Shown here: piece by piece, positions 1-6,812 of the stretch
Numbering within the stretch: position 1 is the stretch's first letter
How the letters are laid out: every line of letters begins with the position of its first letter
Assembly (NCBI GenBank): GCA_012800145.1
Contig: JAAZJW010000337.1
Location: forward strand, 1-8,986
Length of the DNA: 8,986 nt
Source of the DNA: Clostridiales bacterium
Lineage (GTDB): Bacteria > Bacillota > Clostridia > Peptostreptococcales > Natronincolaceae
Direction: 5' to 3'
Notes under the pieces: generated by a model
Database searches by the model: none
What the model was told of the DNA's origin: nothing
Seen by the model: the letters and a program-made list of their open reading frames with translations, nothing else
Position numbers and translations under genes: made by a program

Positions 1-434
1 CGGGAACAGGTACAATTAATGTTTCTGAAGGTGCCGTAGGCAAAACCAGGCCGGTGCGTTCGGCTCTAATCACAAAAAATCGCAGCTTAGAGGCGAAAAT
101 TACCAATATTATACATGAAATCGGGGTTCCGGCTCATATTAAGGGATACCTGTATTTAAGGGAAGCAATTACGATGGTTGTAGAAAACATAGAGTTGTTA
201 AGTGCTGTTACAAAGGAATTATATCCGTCTATAGCCAAAAAATTTAACACCACCTCGAGCAGGGTTGAAAGAGCTATAAGGCATGCTATTGAAGTAGCTT
301 GGAGCCGAGGAAAAGTGGATACAATAAATAATTTATTTGGATATACAGTCAATAATCACAGGGGGAAGCCCACTAATTCGGAATTTATCGCTATGGTTGC
401 GGATAAGTTGAGACTGGAGCAACAGGTAGGCTAA
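1..434 (+). CDS. spo0A: Sporulation response regulator Spo0A, C-terminal part (5' end outside window)
   Basis: Master regulator of entry into sporulation; phosphorylated Spo0A binds 0A boxes as a dimer. The frame is open from base 3 to the TAA at 432-434 (143 residues), so the GTG at base 54 is internal and not a start. What is visible is the end of the interdomain linker followed by the whole DNA-binding domain. This begins around ITNIIHEIGVPAHIKGY, and the recognition helix SRVERAIRHAIEVAW is encoded from about base 258. The typical ending GKPTNSEFIAMVADKLR is also present. These stretches are nearly invariant in Spo0A, so the identification is firm. The receiver domain with the phosphorylated Asp lies upstream of the window. 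The gene is followed by a strong hairpin and by convergent recX, so it ends its transcription unit here. Confidence 0.97.
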   Translation, partial: GTGTINVSEGAVGKTRPVRSALITKNRSLEAKITNIIHEIGVPAHIKGYLYLREAITMVVENIELLSAVTKELYPSIAKKFNTTSSRVERAIRHAIEVAWSRGKVDTINNLFGYTVNNHRGKPTNSEFIAMVADKLRLEQQVG

Positions 435-440
435 AAGGTA

Positions 441-477
441 AAAAGCTAGTAAGAACCACGTATTTTTACTAGCTTTT
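441..477. terminator. Bidirectional terminator between spo0A and recX
   Basis: A perfect 12-bp inverted repeat pairs AAAAGCTAGTAA (441-452) with TTACTAGCTTTT (466-477) around a 13-base loop. The right arm ends in TTTT followed by ATTTA, and the left arm begins with AAAA, so a U-rich end is produced on both strands. It starts 6 bases after the spo0A stop. The recX stop codon (469-471, minus strand) is inside the right arm, so one hairpin probably serves both convergent genes. Confidence 0.85.
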
Positions 478-1167
478 ATTTAATACATTTTCTACTGCAG
501 AGTTAATAATATCCATATCGTACCCCTTTCTATATAATGCATGTTTAACTTTTTGTTGTAACAGGTATGGGTTGTTCTCTCTTTTACTATACTTAGAAAG
601 ATACTTTTCTGCTAATTCCGTAGCCTGCAATAGATATTGTTCCTTGTTGGAAGCTAAGATAGATTGGACTTTTTTATCTTGTTCTAGGTAGTTTAAACAA
701 TCGTTTATAATTTCTCTGCTAAATCTTCTCCGAACCAACAACTGGGATAACCTACTTTTCAGTTGTCTATAGGGTAAATCAGATTTTTGATAAAAATATT
801 TAGAACTGATTTTTTTGGCGATCTCCAAATCAATTTCGTATGGAAACATGGGAATATGGTCCTCAATTATTTCCATGGATATTCCCTTTCTTATCAGTTC
901 TGATTTAACTATGTCAGAACTCTTTTTTTGTGCTCCTATGGCACTGGAAATATAATTTATTGCATATTGTTTATCATCCAGGTATTCGTAATACAACAAC
1001 TTTTCTAAAACTTTATCTATGACAGCATTTTCATATCCTTTTCTTGTAAGATAGGTGCACATTTCCTGTTCAGTTCGGGGCCTAAACGACAGATAACGTA
1101 CCGCAAGTTGGAAAGCCCTCTTTTCGTTGTTTTTTTTAATTGACTTTGGCAAATCGTTTTTATTCAA
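469..1167 (-). CDS. recX: Regulatory protein RecX
   Basis: RecX modulates RecA by binding the RecA filament groove and limiting recombinase and coprotease activity. The 232-residue protein shows the family's tandem three-helix repeats. The first (about residues 16-80) carries the hallmark YLSFRPRTEQEM, then LTRKGYENAVIDKVLEKL and EYLDDKQYA. Further repeats lie near 83-105 (SELIRKGIS), 123-164 (LKSRLSQLLVRRRFS) and 189-229 (VKHALYRKGYDMDII). Length fits the longer Gram-positive RecX type. The start is a TTG at 1167, preceded on the minus strand by GAAGGTAGGAA about 6 bases upstream. The nearest upstream ATG (1190) runs into a stop after four codons, which supports TTG. The gene converges on spo0A and diverges from steA, with no recA in view. 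Confidence 0.9.
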   Translation of the reverse strand: MNKNDLPKSIKKNNEKRAFQLAVRYLSFRPRTEQEMCTYLTRKGYENAVIDKVLEKLLYYEYLDDKQYAINYISSAIGAQKKSSDIVKSELIRKGISMEIIEDHIPMFPYEIDLEIAKKISSKYFYQKSDLPYRQLKSRLSQLLVRRRFSREIINDCLNYLEQDKKVQSILASNKEQYLLQATELAEKYLSKYSKRENNPYLLQQKVKHALYRKGYDMDIINSAVENVLNKS

Positions 1168-1237
1168 CTTTATTCCTACCTTCGACTCATGTTTTGGTAT
1201 AGCTCCTATATTGTTCCGTTTTGGATTTTCTTATAAT

Positions 1238-1243
1238 ATTATA
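1238..1243 (-). promoter_or_regulatory. Candidate recX promoter -10 element
   Basis: The minus strand reads TATAAT here, about 70 bases upstream of the recX TTG. The -35 region at 17-base spacing reads TTTTAA, which is a poor match. The surrounding 20 bases (about 1230-1249) are almost entirely A/T and also contain a plus-strand TATAAT at 1232-1237. The exact promoter is therefore uncertain and AT-richness alone could explain the match. Confidence 0.3.
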
Positions 1244-1319
1244 TATTATGTGTTCATTTATTAAAAGGGTTTGTATTTCTGCTATGAATTTTTCCAAAAT
1301 GTTATTTTAGAGGTTTTTG

Positions 1320-1328
1320 TGATATAAT
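1320..1328 (+). promoter_or_regulatory. Extended -10 promoter for the steA operon
   Basis: TGATATAAT (TG at 1320-1321, TATAAT at 1323-1328) is a perfect extended -10 element for the housekeeping sigma factor. The -35 position at 17 bases reads TGTTAT, a weak match, which is usual for extended -10 promoters. Transcription would start near 1335, giving a leader of about 115 bases before the preferred steA start at 1451. No terminator or riboswitch-like structure was recognised in that leader. Confidence 0.55.
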
Positions 1329-1438
1329 TAATGCTTGAGCAACATTAATTTAGGAAATAATCATGTATGCTTACATCCGTGTTTCTGAGGGGAAGGATGT
1401 TTATACCAAATATGCAAACACTATGTAGAAAAACCGTC

Positions 1439-1443
1439 GGAGG
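1439..1443 (+). promoter_or_regulatory. Ribosome binding site that fixes the steA start
   Basis: GGAGG, extended as GGAGGGG, stands 7 bases before the ATG at 1451. The in-frame ATG at 1367 has only a weak TAGGAAA upstream. The ATG at 1397 has GAGGGGAAGG directly abutting it, too close for good initiation. Confidence 0.7.
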
Positions 1444-1450
1444 GGAACCC

Positions 1451-2572
1451 ATGTATATTATGGCTCCAACAAAAATAGATAGGAAAACAAAAATTTTAGT
1501 AAATAGGTTAGCACCGGGGGATGTTGCTATAATTGACCACGATGATTTAGACGAAATTGCCGCAAATTCCCTTGTAGAGAAAAAGGTTGCAGCTGTTGTT
1601 AACTGTGGCAAATCTATTACCGGTAAGTATCCTAATTTAGGTCCCAGAATATTGTCCAGAGCCGGTATACCCATTTTTGATATTACCAAAGGTGATGTGT
1701 TCAACAACCTAAAAGAAGGAGATATTATTGAAATTGTAGACAAGCGAATTTTTGCCGGTAACAGGATAATTGCAGAAGTTGAGATTTTATCCGAAGACAA
1801 AATCAACAGCCTGATGGAATTGGCGGAGAGAAACATTGAAATAGAGTTAGAAAAATTCATCAAAAATACACTGGTATATGCAAACAAGGAAAAAGATTTT
1901 ATTTTGGGCAATTTAGAGATACCTAAAATTAATACGGAAATTAAAGGGAAACATGTACTGGTAGTTGTGAGGGGACAGAATTATAGGGAAGATTTAAGTG
2001 CCATATTGTCATACATAAAGGAAGTGAACCCCGTTTTAATAGGCGTAGATGGCGGTGCAGATGCATTATCCGAATTCGGTTTGGTTCCCCATATAATAAT
2101 TGGTGATATGGACAGTGTAAGTGATGAAAGTTTAAGAAAGTGCAAAGAAATTATTGTACATGCCTATCTTGACGGGAAGGCCCCGGGTATGGAAAGAATT
2201 GAAGGTTTGGGGTTGGATGCAAAGGTATTCCCGGCTCCCGGAACCAGTGAGGACATAGCTATGTTACTTGCCTATGACAAAGGTGCAGACCTTATCGTGG
2301 CGGTAGGGACACATTCAAATATGATTGATTTTTTGGAAAAGGGAAGAAAAGGTATGGCAAGTACCTTTCTGGTTAGAATGAAGGTAGGTTCAAAATTAGT
2401 GGATGCCCGTGGTGTCAACAAATTATATAAAAGTAATATTAAACTTAAATATATCGTTTGGTTTGTTATAGCGGCCTTTATTCCGATATTGGCCATTGCA
2501 CTTGTATCACAGCCAATTCAGAGCCTGTTCAAGTTAATGAGTATTAGATTGAGGATGCAATTCGGGCTGTAA
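1451..2572 (+). CDS. steA: SteA-like septal protein with thiamin pyrophosphokinase-like fold and C-terminal membrane anchor
   Basis: Homologue of the cytokinetic protein SteA, which in Corynebacterium acts with SteB at the septum during cell separation. From ATG 1451 it has 373 residues. The first ~160 form the SteA-specific N-terminal domain and begin in the family way (KIDRKTKILVNRL, then PGDVAIIDHDDLDE). The middle resembles thiamin pyrophosphokinase: VDGGAD at 199-204, GDMDS at 218-222 and SEDIA at 266-270 match its acidic Mg/diphosphate motifs. One hydrophobic helix (about 334-352) precedes a short basic tail (KLMSIRLRMQ), so the bulk is probably cytoplasmic with a C-terminal anchor. In-frame ATGs at 1367 and 1397 would add up to 28 residues, but the best ribosome site and the family N-terminus favour 1451. 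It heads the operon, 14 bases before steB. Enzymatic activity is unproven in the family. Confidence 0.88.
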   Translation: MYIMAPTKIDRKTKILVNRLAPGDVAIIDHDDLDEIAANSLVEKKVAAVVNCGKSITGKYPNLGPRILSRAGIPIFDITKGDVFNNLKEGDIIEIVDKRIFAGNRIIAEVEILSEDKINSLMELAERNIEIELEKFIKNTLVYANKEKDFILGNLEIPKINTEIKGKHVLVVVRGQNYREDLSAILSYIKEVNPVLIGVDGGADALSEFGLVPHIIIGDMDSVSDESLRKCKEIIVHAYLDGKAPGMERIEGLGLDAKVFPAPGTSEDIAMLLAYDKGADLIVAVGTHSNMIDFLEKGRKGMASTFLVRMKVGSKLVDARGVNKLYKSNIKLKYIVWFVIAAFIPILAIALVSQPIQSLFKLMSIRLRMQFGL

Positions 2573-2586
2573 GGAGGGGGGTTCTC

Positions 2587-3492
2587 ATGGGTTTCAATAT
2601 TAAATATTATATTATTTCCATTGCTGCTATATTTATTTCGTTGGGAATAGGTATATTTATAGGTTTTAATATGAATGGCCAGGAAGTATACTTAAAACAA
2701 CATCAGGTTTTGGTTGATAGTCTGGAAAACCGATTTGTTGAATTTAAGAGGGAGAAGGAAAGTTTGGAACAGAATGTTCGGGATCTTAATACCGAAAGGG
2801 AAAAGCTGAGTGTGTTTGTGGGAAATATATTTTACGAGGTAGTTTATAATAAATTGGAAGGGTTGAATATTGCTGTTATAGAAACTACAGACCGCTATTT
2901 TTATGATGACATTAATGAAACATTAAAATTGTCCGGTGCCTCCATACCTGTGCATGTAAAATATATGGACAAGATATATAATATTACGGAGGAGCAAAAG
3001 CGGGAGATTAATGATTTAACGGAACGGAACTTGGAAAAAAATGAGGATTTTATTGATTTCATAAATAATGAAATAGTCAATTCCTTCATGTCCGGGGATA
3101 TAAATCACATCTTAAATTTTTTAATTGATAATGAGTATATTCAATACAACTGTGATTTTAATGGATCAGAAAATTCAAATATAGATAGCGTTGTTGTTAC
3201 AGGGGGAAATTCCGGGAGTCCGGAACACAGTGTTGGGCAATTAAATGTATGTCTTATAAAAAAATTGCAAGAAAAACAGTTCAGGGTAATAGGGATGGAG
3301 AGATCAGATGTCGAACAGTCCCACATTCCTGCATTTAAGGACCTCAATATTTCAACGGTGGACAACGTTGATAGCAGAATGGGTAAAATTTCGTTGATAT
3401 ATTTACTTGAGGGTGCACGGGGGCATTATGGTGAAAAACCAACAGCTGATTCTTTAGCTCCATTTGTAGTTATAGATCCCAGTGAGGAGTGA
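2587..3492 (+). CDS. steB: SteB/MctB-like membrane protein (copper transporter family, DUF3186-type)
   Basis: Member of the family annotated as 'copper transporter' after mycobacterial MctB and named SteB in Corynebacterium, where it partners SteA. The 301-residue protein has one N-terminal membrane helix (about residues 7-28, rich in Ile/Gly). A charged coiled-coil-like stretch follows (about 35-78, QHQVLVDSLENRF and REKESLEQNV), then a mixed domain predicted to be outside the membrane. The C-terminus carries the family signature LLEGARGHYG with KPTADSLAP (about 273-292). A perfect AAGGAGG (2571-2577) precedes the ATG. I see no cluster of Cys, Met or His that would argue for copper binding: only two Cys (189, 222). 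A septal scaffold role fits the context better than metal transport, but this is inference. Confidence 0.85.
   Translation: MGFNIKYYIISIAAIFISLGIGIFIGFNMNGQEVYLKQHQVLVDSLENRFVEFKREKESLEQNVRDLNTEREKLSVFVGNIFYEVVYNKLEGLNIAVIETTDRYFYDDINETLKLSGASIPVHVKYMDKIYNITEEQKREINDLTERNLEKNEDFIDFINNEIVNSFMSGDINHILNFLIDNEYIQYNCDFNGSENSNIDSVVVTGGNSGSPEHSVGQLNVCLIKKLQEKQFRVIGMERSDVEQSHIPAFKDLNISTVDNVDSRMGKISLIYLLEGARGHYGEKPTADSLAPFVVIDPSEE
3485..3489 (+). promoter_or_regulatory. Ribosome binding site for the family 2 glycosyltransferase, inside the steB end
   Basis: AGGAG spans the last codons of steB and lies 7 bases before a TTG at 3497. This supports the TTG over the upstream GTG at 3482, which overlaps steB, and suggests translational coupling across the steB stop (3490-3492). 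Confidence 0.6.
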
Positions 3493-3496
3493 GGGT

Positions 3497-4195
3497 TTGA
3501 ATAGGGTGGTTACGGTAATTGTACCTGCATACAATGAAGAAAGTCGGATTGTGGGTACAATTTTGGCCCTGAAAAGCATTAGGTACGTAAAACATATTTA
3601 CGTAATCAATGATGGGTCCACGGACAAAACATATGATAAAATTTGTAGTATAGACGGCATAAACATAATAAATCAGTCTTCAAATAGAGGTAAGGGCGAA
3701 GCACTTTATAGGGGCTTGCAATTGGCACTAAAAGACTCTGATATTATTGTTTTTGCAGATGCAGATCTGGAAGAGAGTGCAAAAGATATTGAAAAATTAA
3801 TCGTCCCTATATTAAAGGACGAAACAGATGTTACAATAGCCAAATTCCCTCCGGCTAGGCGTAAAGGTGGGTTTGGTTTCGTGAAGGGGTTAGCTAAAAA
3901 GGGTGTTTTTATAAATACAGGTGAAAATATAGATACGGCACTTTCAGGGCAGAGGGCCTTTAAAAGTGAAGTCTTGAAACAGATAAATCACAGGTATAAG
4001 GGATATGGTGTGGAGCTGGGGATGATAATAGACATATTAAACAAGGGTTATGATGTCATGGAAATCGATGTAAATATGTACCATAATGAGACAGGAAGGG
4101 ATTTGGCCGGATTTATTCATCGTGGGAAACAATTTTGGCAGGTATTAACAGTACTGATATCTAAAACCCTTTTTTCAAAATTAAAAAGAAGGTGA
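3497..4195 (+). CDS. Family 2 glycosyltransferase (GT-A fold)
   Basis: Transfers a sugar from a nucleotide-sugar donor; the acceptor cannot be read from sequence. With the TTG start it has 232 residues. Motifs in order are VIVPAYNEES (8-16, donor binding), INDGSTD (37-43), SNRGKGEALYRG (62-73), the metal-binding DXD as DAD (88-90), SGQRAF (150-155) and YGVELG (170-175). The pattern resembles dolichyl-phosphate-mannose-synthase-like and glucosyl-3-phosphoglycerate-synthase-like enzymes. No transmembrane helix is evident, so it is probably cytoplasmic or membrane-peripheral. GTG 3482 (five more residues) and GTG 3506 are alternative starts. Four bases separate it from steB and six from the MraY-like gene, so it is surely co-expressed. 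The partner gene suggests a polyprenyl-linked acceptor, as inference. Confidence 0.85.
   Translation: MNRVVTVIVPAYNEESRIVGTILALKSIRYVKHIYVINDGSTDKTYDKICSIDGINIINQSSNRGKGEALYRGLQLALKDSDIIVFADADLEESAKDIEKLIVPILKDETDVTIAKFPPARRKGGFGFVKGLAKKGVFINTGENIDTALSGQRAFKSEVLKQINHRYKGYGVELGMIIDILNKGYDVMEIDVNMYHNETGRDLAGFIHRGKQFWQVLTVLISKTLFSKLKRR
4189..4195 (+). promoter_or_regulatory. Ribosome binding site for the MraY-like gene, overlapping the GT2 stop
   Basis: AAGGTGA, complementary to the 16S rRNA 3' end, includes the GT2 stop codon (TGA, 4193-4195) and is 6 bases before the TTG at 4202. It supports the TTG start and coupled translation. Confidence 0.6.
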
Positions 4196-4201
4196 TTTTT
4201 T

Positions 4202-5017
4202 TTGGATATCATTATTTTTATTATCAGTTTGCTAACTACAATAATAATAATCCCCTTCATAAGGGATATGTTATTATCAGCAAACATAACGGCAAAAAAT
4301 TATAAGGGCCATACAATCCCCATCAGCATGGGTATTACCCTGGCACCGGTTACTATTATAAATACTATTGTACTTAGTTATTTTTCTAGGAATGATTTCA
4401 GAACACAACAATTACTGTTGGTTTTTTTGATGGGTGTCATGACTGTTATGGTCGTGGGACTAATTGATGATTTAACAGGCAATAGGGACACGTTGGGGTT
4501 CAGGGGCCATATAAAATCTTTATTGGGGAGAAAATTGACTACCGGTGGACTGAAAGCCATTGTTGGTGGACTTATCTCTCTACTGATAGGCAGTTTTTTT
4601 TCATATCATGTGATAGAAATTTTGGTCAATGCCCTCATAATTGCGTTATTTACTAATTTAATAAATTTGTTAGATTTAAGGCCGGGCAGAGCAATAAAAG
4701 GCTTTTTATTAATTTCGATATTATTTATATTTATCGGATTGATAAGTGAAACCAGAATCATAATAATATCATTTATTGCCTATGCAATAGCTTATTTGCC
4801 CCAAGATATAAAGGCAAAAAGCATGATGGGGGACGTTGGTTCCAATGCCTTGGGAGTTGTGTTGGGAATCGCAGCGGTAACCAGTTATGGTATTATCATT
4901 AAATATATTATGTTGGGCCTACTTGTTTTGATTCATATTATTACAGAGAAATACTCTCTTACCGTAATAATCAAGAAAAATTCTGTTCTCAATTTTTTTG
5001 ATGAGCTGGGACGCTGA
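4202..5017 (+). CDS. Short MraY/WecA-like polyprenyl-phosphate sugar-1-phosphate transferase family membrane protein
   Basis: A 271-residue integral membrane protein with about eight or nine hydrophobic helices. It belongs to the family that moves a sugar-1-phosphate from a UDP-sugar to polyprenyl phosphate. The first catalytic motif is present as LIDDLTGN (87-94), followed by GFRGHIKSLLGRKLTTGG (99-116), a clear match to cytoplasmic loop motifs. The second motif, normally NxxNxxDGxDG, reads NLINLLDLRPGRAIKG (152-167). The third appears as MMGDVGSNALG (208-218). The His-rich motif of MraY/WecA is reduced to one His (245) before ITEKYS. At 271 residues it is shorter than typical MraY (about 320-360). 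The end FFDELGR, to my recollection, recurs in clostridial relatives. It starts at TTG and is coupled to the upstream glycosyltransferase. Substrate is unknown; a non-catalytic lipid-binding role is possible. Confidence 0.8.
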   Translation: MDIIIFIISLLTTIIIIPFIRDMLLSANITAKNYKGHTIPISMGITLAPVTIINTIVLSYFSRNDFRTQQLLLVFLMGVMTVMVVGLIDDLTGNRDTLGFRGHIKSLLGRKLTTGGLKAIVGGLISLLIGSFFSYHVIEILVNALIIALFTNLINLLDLRPGRAIKGFLLISILFIFIGLISETRIIIISFIAYAIAYLPQDIKAKSMMGDVGSNALGVVLGIAAVTSYGIIIKYIMLGLLVLIHIITEKYSLTVIIKKNSVLNFFDELGR

Positions 5018-5109
5018 CAGGATTAGAATTATATCTTACAAATGCAGGCCTATTATTGTATTTTTAGTTAGGCTCTGAATCTATAAAGCTTCATGAAAAA
5101 GGTGGTAAA

Positions 5110-6189
5110 ATGATAAGCATAAAACGTGGCAAGGTGATCAAAGTTATAAACAGGCTGGAAGGGCGCACCGATGTTCTGGTAAATATAGATAATAAAGATG
5201 AAAAAGCAATCAATTATGATTATTTGACGGGTGAAATCAGGGAGGGAGACGACATAATTCTAAACACGACGGCAGTGGAATTAAATTTGGGCACAGGAGG
5301 GTACCATTTTGTTATATATAATTTGAACAATGGCAATCAAAATGTTAGCAAAGGTGGACATATGATGAAACTCAGGTATACCCCGTTTCAAATCAAGACC
5401 TATGCGGTAGAAGAACAAAACAGTCCTTACCATGATGTGTTTCATAAATTTAAATCCCTGGACAAAATGCCGATTATAGTGGGTACATTACATAGCATGT
5501 TAACACCGATTGTTTCTACCTTAAAATATTTAAATGATAATCTTAAAATTGCATTTATTATGACTGATGGGGCGGCACTTCCACTCTATTTGAGCAATAA
5601 TGTTTATGAATTAAAGAAAAGGGGTATTGTCTACAAAACCATAACCATGGGCCATGCGTTTGGCGGGGACTATGAAGTTATAAACATATATAATGCTCTT
5701 ATTGCAGCTAGGGAAATTGCTGAATGCGATGTTGCGGTTGTAACCATGGGGCCCGGGATTGTAGGTACGGGTACCCCCTATGGTTTTACCGGGGTTGAGC
5801 AGGGACACATAATTGATGTTGTTAATGACTTGGGTGGCATATCTATCGCCGTTCCCAGGATAACATTCAGGGATAAGAGAAAAAGGCACCATGGATTGAG
5901 CCATCACAGTATAACCGTTTTGGGGAAAATAACAAAAACCAGGTCCAATATTGTGCTTCCCCAATTTTCACCACAACAGGCAAAGGTTATAGAAAAACAA
6001 TTAAAGGAAAATGATTTAACGCAAAAACATAACATACTTAAAATTGAAAAAAATATATTAAAACAGGTCTTGGAGTACTATGGGCTTGAGGTTAAAACGA
6101 TGGGCAGAGATTTGAATGATGATCCGGAATTCTTTGCTACTTGCACCGCCGCAGCCATATATGTTGCCTCCTTGCCAGATTTGAAATAG
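5110..6189 (+). CDS. DUF3866 family protein of unknown function
   Basis: A 359-residue soluble-looking protein that I recognise as DUF3866; no function is established. The N-terminal ~75 residues look like a small beta-rich domain (GKVIKVI, VLVNID, EGDDIIL) ending in GTGGYHFV (61-68). The main part carries tightly conserved-looking polar motifs: GHMMKLRYTPFQIKTYAVEE (83-102), SPYHD (105-109), GTLHSMLTP (125-133), GHAFGGDYE (181-189), GPGIVGTGTPYGFTG (214-228) and RHHGLSHHS (259-267). Concentrated His, Asp and Gly suggest a metal- or nucleotide-binding enzyme, as inference only. ATG 5110 follows AAAGGTGG with good spacing. It is 92 bases after the MraY-like gene and 67 before the Nudix gene, same strand, with no convincing terminator on either side, so it may be read through from steA. 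Confidence 0.82.
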   Translation: MISIKRGKVIKVINRLEGRTDVLVNIDNKDEKAINYDYLTGEIREGDDIILNTTAVELNLGTGGYHFVIYNLNNGNQNVSKGGHMMKLRYTPFQIKTYAVEEQNSPYHDVFHKFKSLDKMPIIVGTLHSMLTPIVSTLKYLNDNLKIAFIMTDGAALPLYLSNNVYELKKRGIVYKTITMGHAFGGDYEVINIYNALIAAREIAECDVAVVTMGPGIVGTGTPYGFTGVEQGHIIDVVNDLGGISIAVPRITFRDKRKRHHGLSHHSITVLGKITKTRSNIVLPQFSPQQAKVIEKQLKENDLTQKHNILKIEKNILKQVLEYYGLEVKTMGRDLNDDPEFFATCTAAAIYVASLPDLK

Positions 6190-6256
6190 CAGACAAGCTA
6201 TTGGGAACAATATTCTTTGTTGTGGTTTTTATATATTTTATTGGGAGGTGTAAAAC

Positions 6257-6799
6257 ATGATTGTTGAAGAAAAAACTGTGAAATCAGAAAAGGTTTATGA
6301 AGGCAAAATAATTAATCTAAGGGTGGACACGGTAGAATTACCGCATAAAAAATATTCCAAAAGGGAAATAGTAGAACATCCGGGGGCAGCGGGAGTAATT
6401 CCGATTACGCCTGATGGAGATATTGTTTTAGTAAAGCAATTTCGTAAACCGGCAGAAGAAATTTTACTCGAAATTCCCGCGGGTTTAATAGAATACGGGG
6501 AGGAGCCGGATCAATGTGCAACCAGGGAGTTAAAAGAGGAAACCGGTTATACCACAAACAAATTAAGAAGACTTTTTGAATACTACTCGACTCCGGGTTT
6601 TTCTGATGAAAAAATACATATCTATTTGGCAGAAGAGGTGATGGAGGGTGTCGCTCGTCCGGATGAAAATGAATATATTGAAATTGTTAAAATGCCGATA
6701 AATGAGGCCTTAAAGAAAATCAAGGCAGGTGATATAAAAGATGCTAAAACAATAGTGGCTATACTTGCTTATTCCAATTTTTGTAGCCAGAATTTATGA
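6257..6799 (+). CDS. nudF: Nudix hydrolase, ADP-ribose pyrophosphatase type
   Basis: Hydrolyses ADP-ribose, and possibly related nucleoside diphosphate sugars, to AMP and ribose 5-phosphate in the cytoplasm. The 180-residue protein has a perfect Nudix box from Gly76 to Tyr98 (GX5EX7REUXEEXGU, with RELKEETGY at its end). It is preceded by VVLVKQFRKP-like strands (IVLVKQFRKPAEE, 56-68) and EIPAGLIE. STPGFSDE (109-116) downstream gives the Pro about 13 residues after the box that is typical of ADP-ribose pyrophosphatases. ATG 6257 follows GGGAGGTG (6243-6250) by 6 bases. In B. subtilis nudF is also close upstream of spoIIM, which supports the symbol. The ribose 5-phosphate product links loosely to DeoB downstream. 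Substrate preference cannot be proved from sequence. Confidence 0.92.
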   Translation: MIVEEKTVKSEKVYEGKIINLRVDTVELPHKKYSKREIVEHPGAAGVIPITPDGDIVLVKQFRKPAEEILLEIPAGLIEYGEEPDQCATRELKEETGYTTNKLRRLFEYYSTPGFSDEKIHIYLAEEVMEGVARPDENEYIEIVKMPINEALKKIKAGDIKDAKTIVAILAYSNFCSQNL

Positions 6800-6812
6800 T
6801 GGGACAAGATAG

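Noticed and set aside
54..56. GTG as start of a short 126-residue spo0A-like gene
   Set aside because: The same frame is open upstream to the window edge and reads as the Spo0A linker, so this is an internal codon of a partial gene.
1345..1911. Minus-strand open frame of 188 codons
   Set aside because: It lies opposite steA and has no recognisable family or convincing ribosome site; a shadow of the real gene.
2587..3492. Literal copper transporter role for the SteB-like protein
   Set aside because: A single membrane helix and no Cys/Met/His clusters; the name comes from the mycobacterial homologue and is not supported by residues seen here.
5014..5042. Promoter just before the DUF3866 gene (CTGACA as -35)
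   Set aside because: No acceptable -10 hexamer stands at 16-18 bases, so the match was not called.
5047..5074. Possible hairpin GGCCTA / TAGGCT after the MraY-like gene
   Set aside because: Only six pairs, one of them G-U, with a 16-base loop and no T-run after it; too weak to call a terminator.
5611..5964. Minus-strand open frame of 117 codons opposite the DUF3866 gene
   Set aside because: Antisense to conserved DUF3866 motifs with no family match; a by-product of the coding strand's codon use.
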